From NCBI GenBank assembly GCA_938075305.1, contig CALJGV010000011.1:1-64000 (forward strand): 64,000 nucleotides of DNA, given 5' to 3'. The notes beneath the pieces were generated by a model that saw nothing but the letters and a program-made list of their open reading frames with translations, did not search any database and was not told the DNA's origin. Positions 24,701-33,972 of this stretch are shown piece by piece (the stretch's first letter is position 1; the number at the start of each line of letters is the position of its first letter). The stretch is from an uncultured bacterium. Its GTDB lineage: Bacteria; Planctomycetota; UBA1135; GCA-002686595. A program made the position numbers and the translations under genes.

Positions 24701-27301
24701 ATGACCGATACGGAAGCACCCCAGTTCGGGGGTAACACGACGCCGCGCTCCATCGAGAAGGAGATGAAGGAGTCGTACCTCACGTACGCCCTTTCCGTCA
24801 TCCACTCGCGCGCGCTCCCCGACGTTCGCGACGGCCTCAAGCCTTCCCAGCGACGGATCCTGGTCGCGATGAACGACCTGAACCTGAGCCCGCGGGCCAA
24901 GTACAGGAAGTGCGCCAAGGTCGCGGGGGACACGTCAGGTAACTACCACCCCCACGGGGAGTCGGTCATCTACCCGACCCTGGTCCGCATGGCCCAGGAC
25001 TTCTCCCTGCGCTACCCGCTGGTGGACGGTCAGGGGAACTTCGGCTCCATCGACGCGGACCCGCCGGCGGCCATGCGTTACACGGAGGCGCGGATGGCGG
25101 GGATCACGATGGAGGTCCTGTCCGATCTGGACAAGGAGACCGTCGACCTCGAGCCCAATTACGACGAGACGCGCATGCAGCCCACGGTGCTGCCCTCGCG
25201 CTTCCCGAACCTGCTCTGTAACGGCTCCGACGGCATCGCCGTCGGCATGGCCACGAGCCTCCCGCCGCACAACCTGCGCGAGATCGGCGCCGGCCTCATC
25301 GCGCTCCTCGACGACCCGGACCTGCCTGAGGAGGAACTCTTCAGCCTCGTCCCCGGCCCGGACTTCCCCACGGGCGGCACCATCATGGGCCGCAGCGGCA
25401 TCGTCCAGGCCTACCGGACCGGGCGCGGCCTGGTCCGCGTCCGCGCGAAGTACCACATCGAGGAGGAGAAGGGTCGCGAGGAGATCGTCTTCACGGAGAT
25501 CCCCTACCAGACCAAGAAGGGCGGCCAGGACTCCGGGATCATCGCCAAGATCGTCCAGGTCGTGAAGGACGGCCGGATCACCGGCATCTCCGACGTGACC
25601 GACTACTCCAGCCGCGACGGCATGCGGCTGGTGGTGAAGATCAAGAAGGGCGAGGACCCCCACGTGGTCCTCAACCTGCTCTGGAAGTTCACGCCGCTCC
25701 AGAGCACCTACTCGATCATCAACCTGGCCATCGACCGCCGTCAGCCGCGCACGCTCTCGCTGCGGGAGCTGATGAACGCCTGGCTGGTCCACCGCCGCGA
25801 CGTGATCCGGCGCCGGACCAAGTACCTCCTGCGCAAGGCCGAGGAGCGCAAGCACATCGTCGATGGCTTGCGCATCGCGGTGGACAACATCGACCGGGTG
25901 ATCGAGATCATCCGCGGGTCGGCCGACCGCGACACAGCCAAGAAGGCCCTCGCGGCGGAGTTCAGCCTCTCGGATCGCCAGAGCCAGGCCATCGTTGACC
26001 TGCGCCTGGGCTCGCTGACCGGGCTCGAGCGGGACAAGCTGGAGGCCGAGCACGCTGAGTTGGTCGCCCGCATCGCGGACCTCAAGGACATCCTCGAGCG
26101 CGCTGAGCGCGTCACGGAGATGATCCGCGAGGACCTGGTCGAGGTCGTCGAGAAGTACGGCGACGAGCGCCGGACGCAGATCAGCCTCGAGGAGGTGGAC
26201 GGCAGCGTCGACATCGCCGACCTCATCACCGAGGACCTCACCGTCGTCACCTTCTCCCGGGACGGGTACGTCAAGCGCATGCCGCTGGACACCTACCGCA
26301 CCCAGGCCCGCGGCGGCCGGGGGATCCGTGGCTCCGAGGCCAAGGAGGGCGACGTGCTCAAGTCGCTGTTCGTGACCTCGACCCACGACTACCTGCTGTT
26401 CTTCTCGAACTACGGGCAGGTGTTCTGGAAGAAGGGCTTCCAGGTCCCCGAGGCGGGACGGAACTCCAAGGGGCGTGCCATCACGAACCTGCTCAAGCTC
26501 CGGGACGGCGAGGAGATCCACACGATCCTGCGCGTGCCCGAGTTCGACGAGGAGCGCTTCATCGTCTTCGCCACCCGCAAGGGTGTCGTCAAGAAGACCA
26601 AGCTCGAGGCCTACTCGCGCCCGAAGAAGGGCGGCATCCGCGCCATCCTCGTGGACGAGGACGACGAGGTCGTCTCCGTCCGCCTCGCCCGGCCCGGGGA
26701 CACGGTGATGCTCTCCATGGCCAGCGGCCGGGCGATCCGGTTCGACGAGTCCGGCGTGCGCGCCATGGGCCGCTCCTCCCGGGGGGTCAAGGGCGCCAAG
26801 CTCCTGGACGACGACCGGGTCGTCGGCATGGTCGTCGCGGAGCCGGACGCGTTCCTGCTCACGGCCTCCGTCAACGGCTACGGCAAGCGGACGCCGCTCT
26901 CCGACTACCCCATCAAGGGACGCGGGGGCCAGGGCGTCATCGACATCCGGACCACCGAGCGGAACGGCAAGGTCATCACGGCCAAGTTCTGCCGCGAGGA
27001 GGACGAGGCCATGTTCATCACCGAGAGTGGCATGATCGTGCGAACGTCCATCGCGGACATCTCCACGGTGGGCCGCAACACCCAGGGGGTGCGGCTCGTG
27101 AACCTCAAGAACGGGGACAGCCTCGTGTCGGTGGAGATCATCTCCAGCGCCGACCTCGAGCGGTTCGCGGACGAGCATGCCGATGGGGAGGCTGGCGACG
27201 AGGGCCTCGACGCCGGCGCCACCAGCCCCGACGATGCGGCCGCTGGCGACCCGACGGAAGCGAGCGGCGAGAGCGACCCCGAGACCCCCGCGGAGGACTG
27301 A
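24701..27301 (+). CDS. gyrA: DNA gyrase subunit A
   Basis: This 866-aa protein is a type IIA topoisomerase A subunit, the DNA-cleaving half of gyrase. The catalytic tyrosine is Tyr127 in MRYTEARM; the breakage domain starts with [26 protein letters not shown]. In the quinolone region, Ser88 matches E. coli Ser83 and Pro92 stands at the position of Asp87. The C-terminal beta-pinwheel repeats are complete, and [10 protein letters not shown] is a GyrA-box-like motif, which separates it from ParC. The last 50 residues are acidic. yqeY follows after one base. Confidence 0.95.
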   Translation: MTDTEAPQFGGNTTPRSIEKEMKESYLTYALSVIHSRALPDVRDGLKPSQRRILVAMNDLNLSPRAKYRKCAKVAGDTSGNYHPHGESVIYPTLVRMAQDFSLRYPLVDGQGNFGSIDADPPAAMRYTEARMAGITMEVLSDLDKETVDLEPNYDETRMQPTVLPSRFPNLLCNGSDGIAVGMATSLPPHNLREIGAGLIALLDDPDLPEEELFSLVPGPDFPTGGTIMGRSGIVQAYRTGRGLVRVRAKYHIEEEKGREEIVFTEIPYQTKKGGQDSGIIAKIVQVVKDGRITGISDVTDYSSRDGMRLVVKIKKGEDPHVVLNLLWKFTPLQSTYSIINLAIDRRQPRTLSLRELMNAWLVHRRDVIRRRTKYLLRKAEERKHIVDGLRIAVDNIDRVIEIIRGSADRDTAKKALAAEFSLSDRQSQAIVDLRLGSLTGLERDKLEAEHAELVARIADLKDILERAERVTEMIREDLVEVVEKYGDERRTQISLEEVDGSVDIADLITEDLTVVTFSRDGYVKRMPLDTYRTQARGGRGIRGSEAKEGDVLKSLFVTSTHDYLLFFSNYGQVFWKKGFQVPEAGRNSKGRAITNLLKLRDGEEIHTILRVPEFDEERFIVFATRKGVVKKTKLEAYSRPKKGGIRAILVDEDDEVVSVRLARPGDTVMLSMASGRAIRFDESGVRAMGRSSRGVKGAKLLDDDRVVGMVVAEPDAFLLTASVNGYGKRTPLSDYPIKGRGGQGVIDIRTTERNGKVITAKFCREEDEAMFITESGMIVRTSIADISTVGRNTQGVRLVNLKNGDSLVSVEIISSADLERFADEHADGEAGDEGLDAGATSPDDAAAGDPTEASGESDPETPAED

Positions 27302-27302
27302 C

Positions 27303-27743
27303 ATGTCCCTCGAGCAGACCATCAGCGACGACCTCAAGGCGGCCATGAAGGCCGGCGATGCCCTACGTCGGGACACCCTCCGAATGCTCATCGCGGCCAT
27401 GAAGAACGAGCGCATCGAGCGGGGCTCCGACCTCGACGAGGCGGGCGTCATGGCCGTGGTCCGGCGCGGCGTGAAGTCGCGCAAGGACAGCGCCGAGCAG
27501 TACCGCGCCGGGGAGCGATTGGACCTGGCGGAGAAGGAGGAGGCGGAGATCGCCGTCCTCGAGGGCTACCTGCCGCAGATGCTGGATGAGGCGGCCACCG
27601 CAGCCATCGTGGAGCAGGCCATCGCGGACACGGGCGCCACGGAGAAGTGCGACATCGGCAAGGTGATGAAGGCCGTGATGGCCAGCCATCGGGATGTGAT
27701 CGACGGCAAGCTCGTCAATCGCCTTGCGGCGGCGCGGCTCTGA
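27303..27743 (+). CDS. yqeY: YqeY/GatB-like protein
   Basis: This 146-aa protein is a complete YqeY-family member: [18 protein letters not shown] at the start, [17 protein letters not shown], and the C-terminal GatB-like tail with [11 protein letters not shown] and [10 protein letters not shown]. It resembles the tRNA-binding tail of the amidotransferase subunit GatB, but its role is unproven. It starts one base after the gyrA stop and is likely cotranscribed. Confidence 0.9.
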   Translation: MSLEQTISDDLKAAMKAGDALRRDTLRMLIAAMKNERIERGSDLDEAGVMAVVRRGVKSRKDSAEQYRAGERLDLAEKEEAEIAVLEGYLPQMLDEAATAAIVEQAIADTGATEKCDIGKVMKAVMASHRDVIDGKLVNRLAAARL

Positions 27744-27859
27744 GGGCGCGTCCCGCTACATAACCCCTACCTGGGCGGGTGGACATCGGCGCTCCGTGCC
27801 GCCGGAGCCTGTCGATTTGGGTAACCTCGGGAGGTCCCCCCTTTCCGAGACAACTACCC

Positions 27860-28939
27860 ATGAGATTCAAGTCCATCCTGGGAGTCGCGCTGATTCCCAT
27901 GGTCGCCTACGCGGCCAACCCTGTCGTCGGGGAGGCGGCCACCGCAGCTGTGGTGGCGCCCTCCGTGGACGACTTCACCGCCCTCGACGCGGAGTTTGAC
28001 GCCGCGCTCGTCGAGCACACCAAGGAGCTGAAGGCGGCGGACAAGGCCGCGCGCCGGGAGCTCCGGGCCAACTCGCCCATCAAGCGTTACTGGCCCCGCT
28101 TCGAGGCGATGTCCAAGGCGGGCGAGGGGCGCGCGACGCTCTGGCTCGTGGAGCACATCAAGGAGAACCGCGATGTCCGCTCGAAGGACCGCGGCGCGGT
28201 GCTGACCCCGCTGTATCAGTCGATCATCGACAATCACGCCGACGCCGAGTGGTTCACGGGCGCGGTCAAGAGCCTCGCCGCGAACAAGAAGTACCTCGGC
28301 ACCGAGGCCTCGATCGCGATGCTCGAGAAGGCGGCCAAGACCGCCAAATCGGACAACGCCAAGGCCGCCTCGCTCTTCTTCGCCGCGTCCATCGTTGGCG
28401 ACAGCGACGCGGAGCGCGCCCAGAAGTGGATGGACGAGATCAGCGAGAAGTACTCGAACACCGTGTACGGCACCGCTGCCCGCGCCTCCAAGGCCAAGCC
28501 CGAGGACTCCGAGGTCGGCAAGGTCGCCCCCACCTTCGTGGGTGAGACCATCGACGGCTTCCAGTTCTCCCTCGAGGACTACCGCGGGAAGGTGGTCGCC
28601 CTCGACTTTTACGGGTTCTGGTGACCCCCCTGCAGGCGCGGCATGCCGCACCTGAAGACGCTCGTTGAGCGTCACGAAAACGACCCCTTCGCTCTCATCG
28701 GAATCAACACCGGCGACGCCCCCGAGGCGTACCACGACGGTGTCAAGGAGTTCGGCCTCACCTGGCTCAGCGCCTATCAGGGCCAGGCCATGACGCCGAT
28801 CTCGGACCTCTACAAGGTCCGGGGCTACCCGACCTACCTCGTGCTCGACACCGACGGCACCATCGCCTACCGCGGCCACGACGGGACGGCGATCGACGCG
28901 GTCGTCAAGGACCTCCTGGCCAAGGCCAAGGGCAAGTAG
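27860..28939 (+). CDS. TlpA-like thioredoxin-fold selenoprotein (UGA-coded Sec at the active site)
   Basis: Read through one in-frame UGA (28622-28624), this gene gives 359 residues. It has a signal peptide (MRFKSILGVALIPMVAYA), a helical domain (about 35-220), then a TlpA/AhpC-TSA thioredoxin fold starting VGKVAPTFVGETIDG. The UGA is codon 255 and falls in DFYGFW-U-PPC-RRGMP; TlpA proteins have DFWATW-C-GPC-RREMP there, so UGA replaces the nucleophilic cysteine and Cys258 is the resolving residue. Downstream the fold is intact, including cis-Pro in VRGYPTYLVLD, and ends at a TAG. A hairpin suited to a bacterial SECIS follows the UGA. It probably reduces disulfides or peroxides outside the cytoplasm. 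Alternatives are a nonsense mutation or a C-to-A sequencing error; DsbD shows the same event. Confidence 0.85.
28633..28654 (+). promoter_or_regulatory. Candidate bacterial SECIS element in tlpA-like gene
   Basis: The stem is 28633-28641 paired with 28646-28654 (CAGGCGCGG with CCGCACCTG), nine positions with one C-A mismatch, and the loop is CATG. If the top G-C pair opens, the apical loop starts with G and begins 16 nt after the UGA. That fits the rule for bacterial SECIS elements (loop about 16-37 nt after UGA, with G in the first two loop bases). Confidence 0.6.
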
Positions 28940-28945
28940 CGAGAC

Positions 28946-29965
28946 ATGGGAGACCGTGGAATCGGAGCGGGGCGCCTCGGCTGGCTCGCCCTCCTGCCGC
29001 TCCTCGCCGCCGCGCAGCTCGCGCAGGACGACGAGGGCCCCCCTCCGATCCCCCGGGACTCCCTCCCCACCCCCTTCGTGCGCACCGCGCCCCTCGGCGT
29101 GGAGGAGCTCGCGGAGGGGTTCGGGGCCTCCCAGGAGGTCTTCGACCTGGGCCGTCGGCTCTTCTTCGACCCGGTCCTCTCCCCCAGGCGATCCGTGGCG
29201 TGCGTGTCGTGCCACCAGCCGGAGCTGGGCTTCGCGGATAACCGCAAGCTGTCCCGCGGCATCGAGGGCTACCTGACGCTCCGCAACGCGCCGTCGCTCC
29301 TGAACAAGGGGCTCAGCGACAACGTCCTCTGGGACGGTCGAGCGGCGACCCTGGAGGAGCAGGTGCTCATGCCCATCGAGAACCCCGAGGAGATGGGCCT
29401 CGGCAAGGCCGCCGCGGTGAACCGGCTGGCGAGCGATCCGTCCTACGCCGCCCAGTTCAAGGCCGCCTTCGGGCGCGAGGTGGACGCCGACGCGCTCGCC
29501 GCCGCCCTGGCCGGCTTTGTCCGTGGACTGACGGCCGGCGACTCCCCCGTGGACCGCTTCCGGGACGGCGACGTCGAGGCGCTCTCGGCGGACGAGGAGG
29601 CGGGCCTCTGGATCTACGAGGGCAGGGGGCGCTGCTGGCGATGCCACAACGGGCCGAACTTCAGCGACGAGTCGTTCCACAACACCGGCGTCGGCGTGGT
29701 GGACGGGGCCCCGGAGCCGGGCCGCTTCGCGATCACGGGTGAGGACGGGGACCAGGGCCGCTTTCGGACCCCCGGGCTCCGCATGCTCACCCGGACGGCG
29801 CCCTACATGCATGACGGGAGCCTCGCGACCCTGGCGGAGGTGGTCGAGTTCTACCGCGAGGGCGGCAAGGCCAACTCGCACCTTTCCGATCGCATGGGCC
29901 CCATCGAGCTGACGGACGACGAGGCCGCGCAGCTGGTGGCTTTCCTTGAGGCGCTCTCCCGGTGA
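28946..29965 (+). CDS. Di-haem cytochrome c peroxidase-family protein
   Basis: This 339-aa exported protein has a signal peptide (LGWLALLPLLAAAQLA) and two c-type haem motifs, CVSCH (86-90) and CWRCH (230-234). LGRRLFFDPVLSPRRSVAC and NAPSLLNKGL are typical of the CcpA/MauG family, as is FRTPGLRMLTRTAPYMHDGS near the C-terminus. Bacterial members reduce hydrogen peroxide with electrons from small cytochromes; MauG-type oxidation of proteins is an alternative. The start is 6 bp after the tlpA-like stop, so both are probably on one transcript. This supports an oxidative-stress role for the pair, but it is context only. Confidence 0.88.
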   Translation: MGDRGIGAGRLGWLALLPLLAAAQLAQDDEGPPPIPRDSLPTPFVRTAPLGVEELAEGFGASQEVFDLGRRLFFDPVLSPRRSVACVSCHQPELGFADNRKLSRGIEGYLTLRNAPSLLNKGLSDNVLWDGRAATLEEQVLMPIENPEEMGLGKAAAVNRLASDPSYAAQFKAAFGREVDADALAAALAGFVRGLTAGDSPVDRFRDGDVEALSADEEAGLWIYEGRGRCWRCHNGPNFSDESFHNTGVGVVDGAPEPGRFAITGEDGDQGRFRTPGLRMLTRTAPYMHDGSLATLAEVVEFYREGGKANSHLSDRMGPIELTDDEAAQLVAFLEALSR

Positions 29966-29987
29966 CCCCTGGGCGACGGACGCGGCG

Positions 29988-32900
29988 ATGGCAGGCGTGA
30001 CGAGGACGGCAGCGCTCGGGTTGCTCCTGGCCCCGCTCGCTCCCCTGGGGGCGGCCCAGTCCCTCCCCGAGCGGCCTTCGATCTGGCGTGAGGTGACCGG
30101 CGTCCTTGACGAGGGCGGCCCGCTGGAACAGGACCACGACCCGCGCTTCCAGCGGGCTCACCTGCCGGCCTTCCGGACCTCCCAGGACGGCCGCCTCGCG
30201 ATGACGGTGGCCCGCACCCCGCGGTTCACCCTGTTCACACCTGAGAAGCTCCGCCGGCGGGGCGGCGGGGCGCCGCTCATGCTGCAGCCCGCCGGGGAGG
30301 CGAACCTGCGCTGGACGGGCTGGGCCTACGTGGGCGGCGACCCGGTCACCCAGGCCCAGATCCTCGCGGCCGGCACGGGGCGTGAGATCGTGCAGAGCTG
30401 CTTCTGGGACGACGAGCTCCCGACCCGTACGCCCTCAGGGCGAGACCGCTACCGGGTCAAGGCGGTGGTCACCACCCGGGCGCCGGGCGGGAGCCTGCAG
30501 CTGTTCATGACACCGCTGGCCATCGAGGTCGCCGAGCCCAAGACCGCGGGCGCGCACATCGCGAGCATCGAGGTGGAGGGGCCCACGGTGGCGGGGCCCG
30601 ACTTCTCTCGGCTCGCCTCCGGGGCCTTCCACTCGGGCGGCGGCTTCGAGCCCATGATCGCCGGAGACGGCCGCCTGATCGTCATGCGGATCCGCTCCGG
30701 GGACCTCCCGACCCCCTCGGGTCCCGGGGCGGCGGACATCGTCTACTCCTACTACGAGGACCCCGCGGGGACCCGCGGGACGGCCAACCCGGTCCACTGG
30801 ACCGAGGTCCACCCGATCAGCCACGCGCCCCACGACCCCCGGCTCAACCGGCCCATGGAGCTGGGGGGCTTCGGCTTCGCGCAGTTCCCCTTCCGCGCGC
30901 CCGATGGGGAGGTCGTGCCGGACTGGGAGGACCTCGGCGGCGCCTACCCCTGGATCGACCGGGGCGCGCGCAACCTCTTCTACACCACGATCGGTGACAC
31001 CCTTCACCTGCAGGATCCCAACCCGCAATTCCCCAACCGCGACCCGCAGAGCGCCGCGGAGTGGACCCAGACGCGGTACGAGGCGGTGGGCGTGCCGGGC
31101 GACCCCAGGGAGCGCTGGGGCGCCGAGTCGAGCCGGATCTTCCAGGGGGTCGCGGTCGCCGGGCTCTGGACCCGGGGCAAGACGGTCCTGTTGGACGGGC
31201 TCCTGAACGACATGGACTTCGCCATCGGGAACTCCGAGGCGAGCTCCTACGGCGGAGCCCCGTACAACGTCGGTCCGCAGCAGCGGCTGGTGCGGCTCTT
31301 CGAGGGGGCCGGGCCCCCCTCGCTCGACCCCTCCAGCGGCTGGGTGCGGCTCGGCCATGGGCGCGCGTCGGAGACCCCGAGCCTGCCCTCGGGCGTCAAC
31401 GGCAACAGCTCGGTGATCGAGTCCACCGAGAGCAAGCTGCACATCGCCGACCGCCTGCGCCCGCTGCTCCTGCGGGACGTGGTGTGGCACGTCCAGAACG
31501 GCAAGCACACCGACGAGGTGGCCTTCGATGACCTGCTCGATCCCGGCGCGCTCATCGTGGCCGAGATGAACGGCAGGCTCACCCTCCCCGACCTCTCGGG
31601 GCCGGGGTTCAACGACCTCGAGCACCGCTCCGGCTGGAACCCGGTGACCCGCGCCTTCGATCTCCCGGTGCAGCTCCAGAACGCGGCGACCGGCGCGGCG
31701 ACCTGGCGCCTGCCCGCCTTCGGCGAGCTCGTCCCGGCGGGCGGCTTCGCTGGCCGCCTCGAGCCGGTGGCCCTCGGCGGCGTCCACGGCCGTGGGCTGT
31801 GGCTCGACGACGGGCTGAGCCTGCGCTTCGACGCCCCCGACAGGGCCGGTCCCGGGGTCCCTGATCCAGAGGCCTTCTACGTCGGCCTCTTCGTGGACTG
31901 CCGCTTCGCCGACGATGGGGAGCGGCGGCCCCTGATCACCTTCCCCGACGGCTCGTCCGTCGAGCTGCTCGGGCGGTCCTCGCTCCGGTACATGGAGGGC
32001 GACCGCGTGCTCCACCGGGTCCGGCTCCCCGACGACTTCAGCTACGTCCCGGACGGCGGCCAGGTGGCCGAGGTGTACGGCTTCTTCCGCGAGGGCGCCT
32101 GGACCCACTTGGGGCTGCGCATCGAGCGCGCGGGGCGGCGGGTCACGCTGCTCCTGGACGGACTCCCGCTGGATCGCTGGCAGGACCCCTCCCGGTCCAT
32201 CTTCCAGCCGCTCGCGTCCGCGGGGGCGATCACCGTGGGCGGAGCGGCGGCCGGCGGCGCGACCTCGCTGCGGGGCTGGGTGGACGAGTTCAAGGTCCTG
32301 GCCCATGACGTGGACCCTGAGACCGCGGCCAACCACGCCAGGGGCACCCTGATCGGGTTCCCCGAGGCGGCCCCCTCCTCGCGCTGGATGGACCAGGTGG
32401 CGGCACGCTTCCCCGAATGGGCCCACGGGGAGTTGAGCGAGGCCCTGCGGCGCCGCGGGGAGCCGACGGAGGAGCGCTACGCGTCCTTCGTGGACGCCTC
32501 CAGGGACCTCGGGGTCCACCGGGTCTCGATCCCCTCGGGCGCGCGCCACCTGCGGTCGGCCGTGCACTTCCCCGAGGGCCCCGTCTTCCAGGACCGGCCG
32601 CGACCGGACTCGAGCGCGAACCGCTTCTGCCTCAGCTGCCACACCGCGGGCGCCCCGGGCGGGCTCGGGCTCGACGCGCTCACCTACCGGCCTGGACTCG
32701 CGGCGCTCCGCGACCCGCGGCGTCAGCCCTCGCAGCCCCCCGCTCGGATCGGCGGGGCCATCCCCAACGGGATCGTCGACGCCGGCGGCTCCCCGCGGCC
32801 GCGACCCGATGAGCCGCGACCCGTGGACGGCTCGCCGGTGCTGGTGGACCGCTGGCTCCTCGACCCATGGGGCGGGCGTGTCGCCGAGATTGTCGCGGTC

Positions 32901-33770
32901 TCGTTGATGTCCGGCGAAGGGGTCATCGGCGCCCTGGAGGCCGGTCAGCAGCTCGACCCCCTGCGGCTCGGGACGGGGGAGGTGGACCTCCGGGTGAACC
33001 TCGACGTGGCCCAGGGGGACGTCGAGCTCGTGCTGCTGGACACCGGCGGAGCCGCCCCGGTGGAGCTTCACCGCAGGACGGCGGCCCATGGCCCCTACCG
33101 GCTCTTCGGCTCGGGCGTTCCCGCCTTCGACCTTCAGCCTGGCCAATACCAGCTCGACGCCACGCCAGCGGGGGGGGGCACCTCGTCGATCCCCTTCTCG
33201 GTCGTGGGCGGCTCGCCGCGCACGGTCGCGACCTCCGCGGACCTCTTCCGCCAGGGCTCACCCCCGGACGGCTGGTTCCTCCGCAGCAACGACCTCGGCG
33301 GGCCCCTCGACCCGGACGAGTTCGTGGCCCTCACCTGGGACGCCGCGGGTCGCAGGTACACAGGTCCCACCCTGGCCGATGGGTGGATCGCCAGTGGCTT
33401 CGGCCGTCCGGGGCCCGGCGTGCTCGAGGCGGCGCCCGGGGCGCACCAGGGCGTGGTCGCCGCGGGGTACTCGGTCCAGCGGGCGGGGTTCTATCTGGTG
33501 GAGGGGCTCGCCTCAACCCAGGTGGCGAGCTCCGAGTTGATCGCCCGCGTGCTCCACGGCCACGCTGCAGGCGGCGCGCCGACACCCGTCTTCGAGCAGT
33601 CGCTCCCCGCCTCCGGTCCGCCCGCGGTCACCTCCGACCCTGTCTGGATGGAGCCCGGGGACGTGCTCTGGGTCGTGATGGCCCCGGGGCAGACCAGCGT
33701 GGGGGACCTCTTCAGTTGGGACTTCCGCATCCGCGGCGGGGACGCAACCTGGTCCCAGTCCTTCGACTGA
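29988..33770 (+). CDS. Large secreted protein with concanavalin-like domain and one haem motif
   Basis: This 1260-aa protein has a signal peptide (MAGVTRTAALGLLLAPLAPLGAAQ). Its first 600 residues look beta-rich and contain no family I can name. A LamG/concanavalin-like region lies at about 620-800 (WTHLGLRIERAGRRVTLLLDGL, SLRGWVDEFKVLAHDV). CLSCH at 881-885 is a single c-type haem motif, and a beta-rich tail follows. Haem attachment plus adhesive domains suggest a cell-surface redox protein. The ATG at 29988 is preferred to an open-frame start at 29946, which overlaps the peroxidase gene. A run of nine G (33170-33178) lies in-frame. Confidence 0.7.
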   Translation: MAGVTRTAALGLLLAPLAPLGAAQSLPERPSIWREVTGVLDEGGPLEQDHDPRFQRAHLPAFRTSQDGRLAMTVARTPRFTLFTPEKLRRRGGGAPLMLQPAGEANLRWTGWAYVGGDPVTQAQILAAGTGREIVQSCFWDDELPTRTPSGRDRYRVKAVVTTRAPGGSLQLFMTPLAIEVAEPKTAGAHIASIEVEGPTVAGPDFSRLASGAFHSGGGFEPMIAGDGRLIVMRIRSGDLPTPSGPGAADIVYSYYEDPAGTRGTANPVHWTEVHPISHAPHDPRLNRPMELGGFGFAQFPFRAPDGEVVPDWEDLGGAYPWIDRGARNLFYTTIGDTLHLQDPNPQFPNRDPQSAAEWTQTRYEAVGVPGDPRERWGAESSRIFQGVAVAGLWTRGKTVLLDGLLNDMDFAIGNSEASSYGGAPYNVGPQQRLVRLFEGAGPPSLDPSSGWVRLGHGRASETPSLPSGVNGNSSVIESTESKLHIADRLRPLLLRDVVWHVQNGKHTDEVAFDDLLDPGALIVAEMNGRLTLPDLSGPGFNDLEHRSGWNPVTRAFDLPVQLQNAATGAATWRLPAFGELVPAGGFAGRLEPVALGGVHGRGLWLDDGLSLRFDAPDRAGPGVPDPEAFYVGLFVDCRFADDGERRPLITFPDGSSVELLGRSSLRYMEGDRVLHRVRLPDDFSYVPDGGQVAEVYGFFREGAWTHLGLRIERAGRRVTLLLDGLPLDRWQDPSRSIFQPLASAGAITVGGAAAGGATSLRGWVDEFKVLAHDVDPETAANHARGTLIGFPEAAPSSRWMDQVAARFPEWAHGELSEALRRRGEPTEERYASFVDASRDLGVHRVSIPSGARHLRSAVHFPEGPVFQDRPRPDSSANRFCLSCHTAGAPGGLGLDALTYRPGLAALRDPRRQPSQPPARIGGAIPNGIVDAGGSPRPRPDEPRPVDGSPVLVDRWLLDPWGGRVAEIVAVSLMSGEGVIGALEAGQQLDPLRLGTGEVDLRVNLDVAQGDVELVLLDTGGAAPVELHRRTAAHGPYRLFGSGVPAFDLQPGQYQLDATPAGGGTSSIPFSVVGGSPRTVATSADLFRQGSPPDGWFLRSNDLGGPLDPDEFVALTWDAAGRRYTGPTLADGWIASGFGRPGPGVLEAAPGAHQGVVAAGYSVQRAGFYLVEGLASTQVASSELIARVLHGHAAGGAPTPVFEQSLPASGPPAVTSDPVWMEPGDVLWVVMAPGQTSVGDLFSWDFRIRGGDATWSQSFD

Positions 33771-33972
33771 CGCGGCGCCTCGGCGGCGGATCTGCCACTC
33801 CGCGGCCACCCCTGTTCCGCTTCAGGGACTCCCCTGGCCACGGGTCGTTCGATCCTGGTTCACGGTGAATCCGGCGTCACCGGGCCACCGAAGGCCGCAA
33901 TGAAGCCCGCGGGACTCAGGCCGACCTCGGCGCGTTGTTCCACTTCATTCTCCCGACGACCGGACGGCCGCC

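Noticed and set aside
24960..24990. GyrA quinolone-region substitution (Pro at the position of E. coli Asp87)
   Set aside because: The serine at position 83 is kept, and proline at 87 is, as I recall, a normal variant in several phyla, so it is not evidence of selected resistance.
27860..28939. tlpA-like gene as a pseudogene or two separate genes split by a stop
   Set aside because: The interruption is one codon at exactly the catalytic cysteine, the frame is kept, the second half has no signal peptide of its own, and dsbD shows the same pattern with a SECIS-like hairpin.
33170..33178. G9 run as a frameshift that breaks the large secreted protein
   Set aside because: The reading frame and residue composition continue smoothly on both sides to the stop at 33770.
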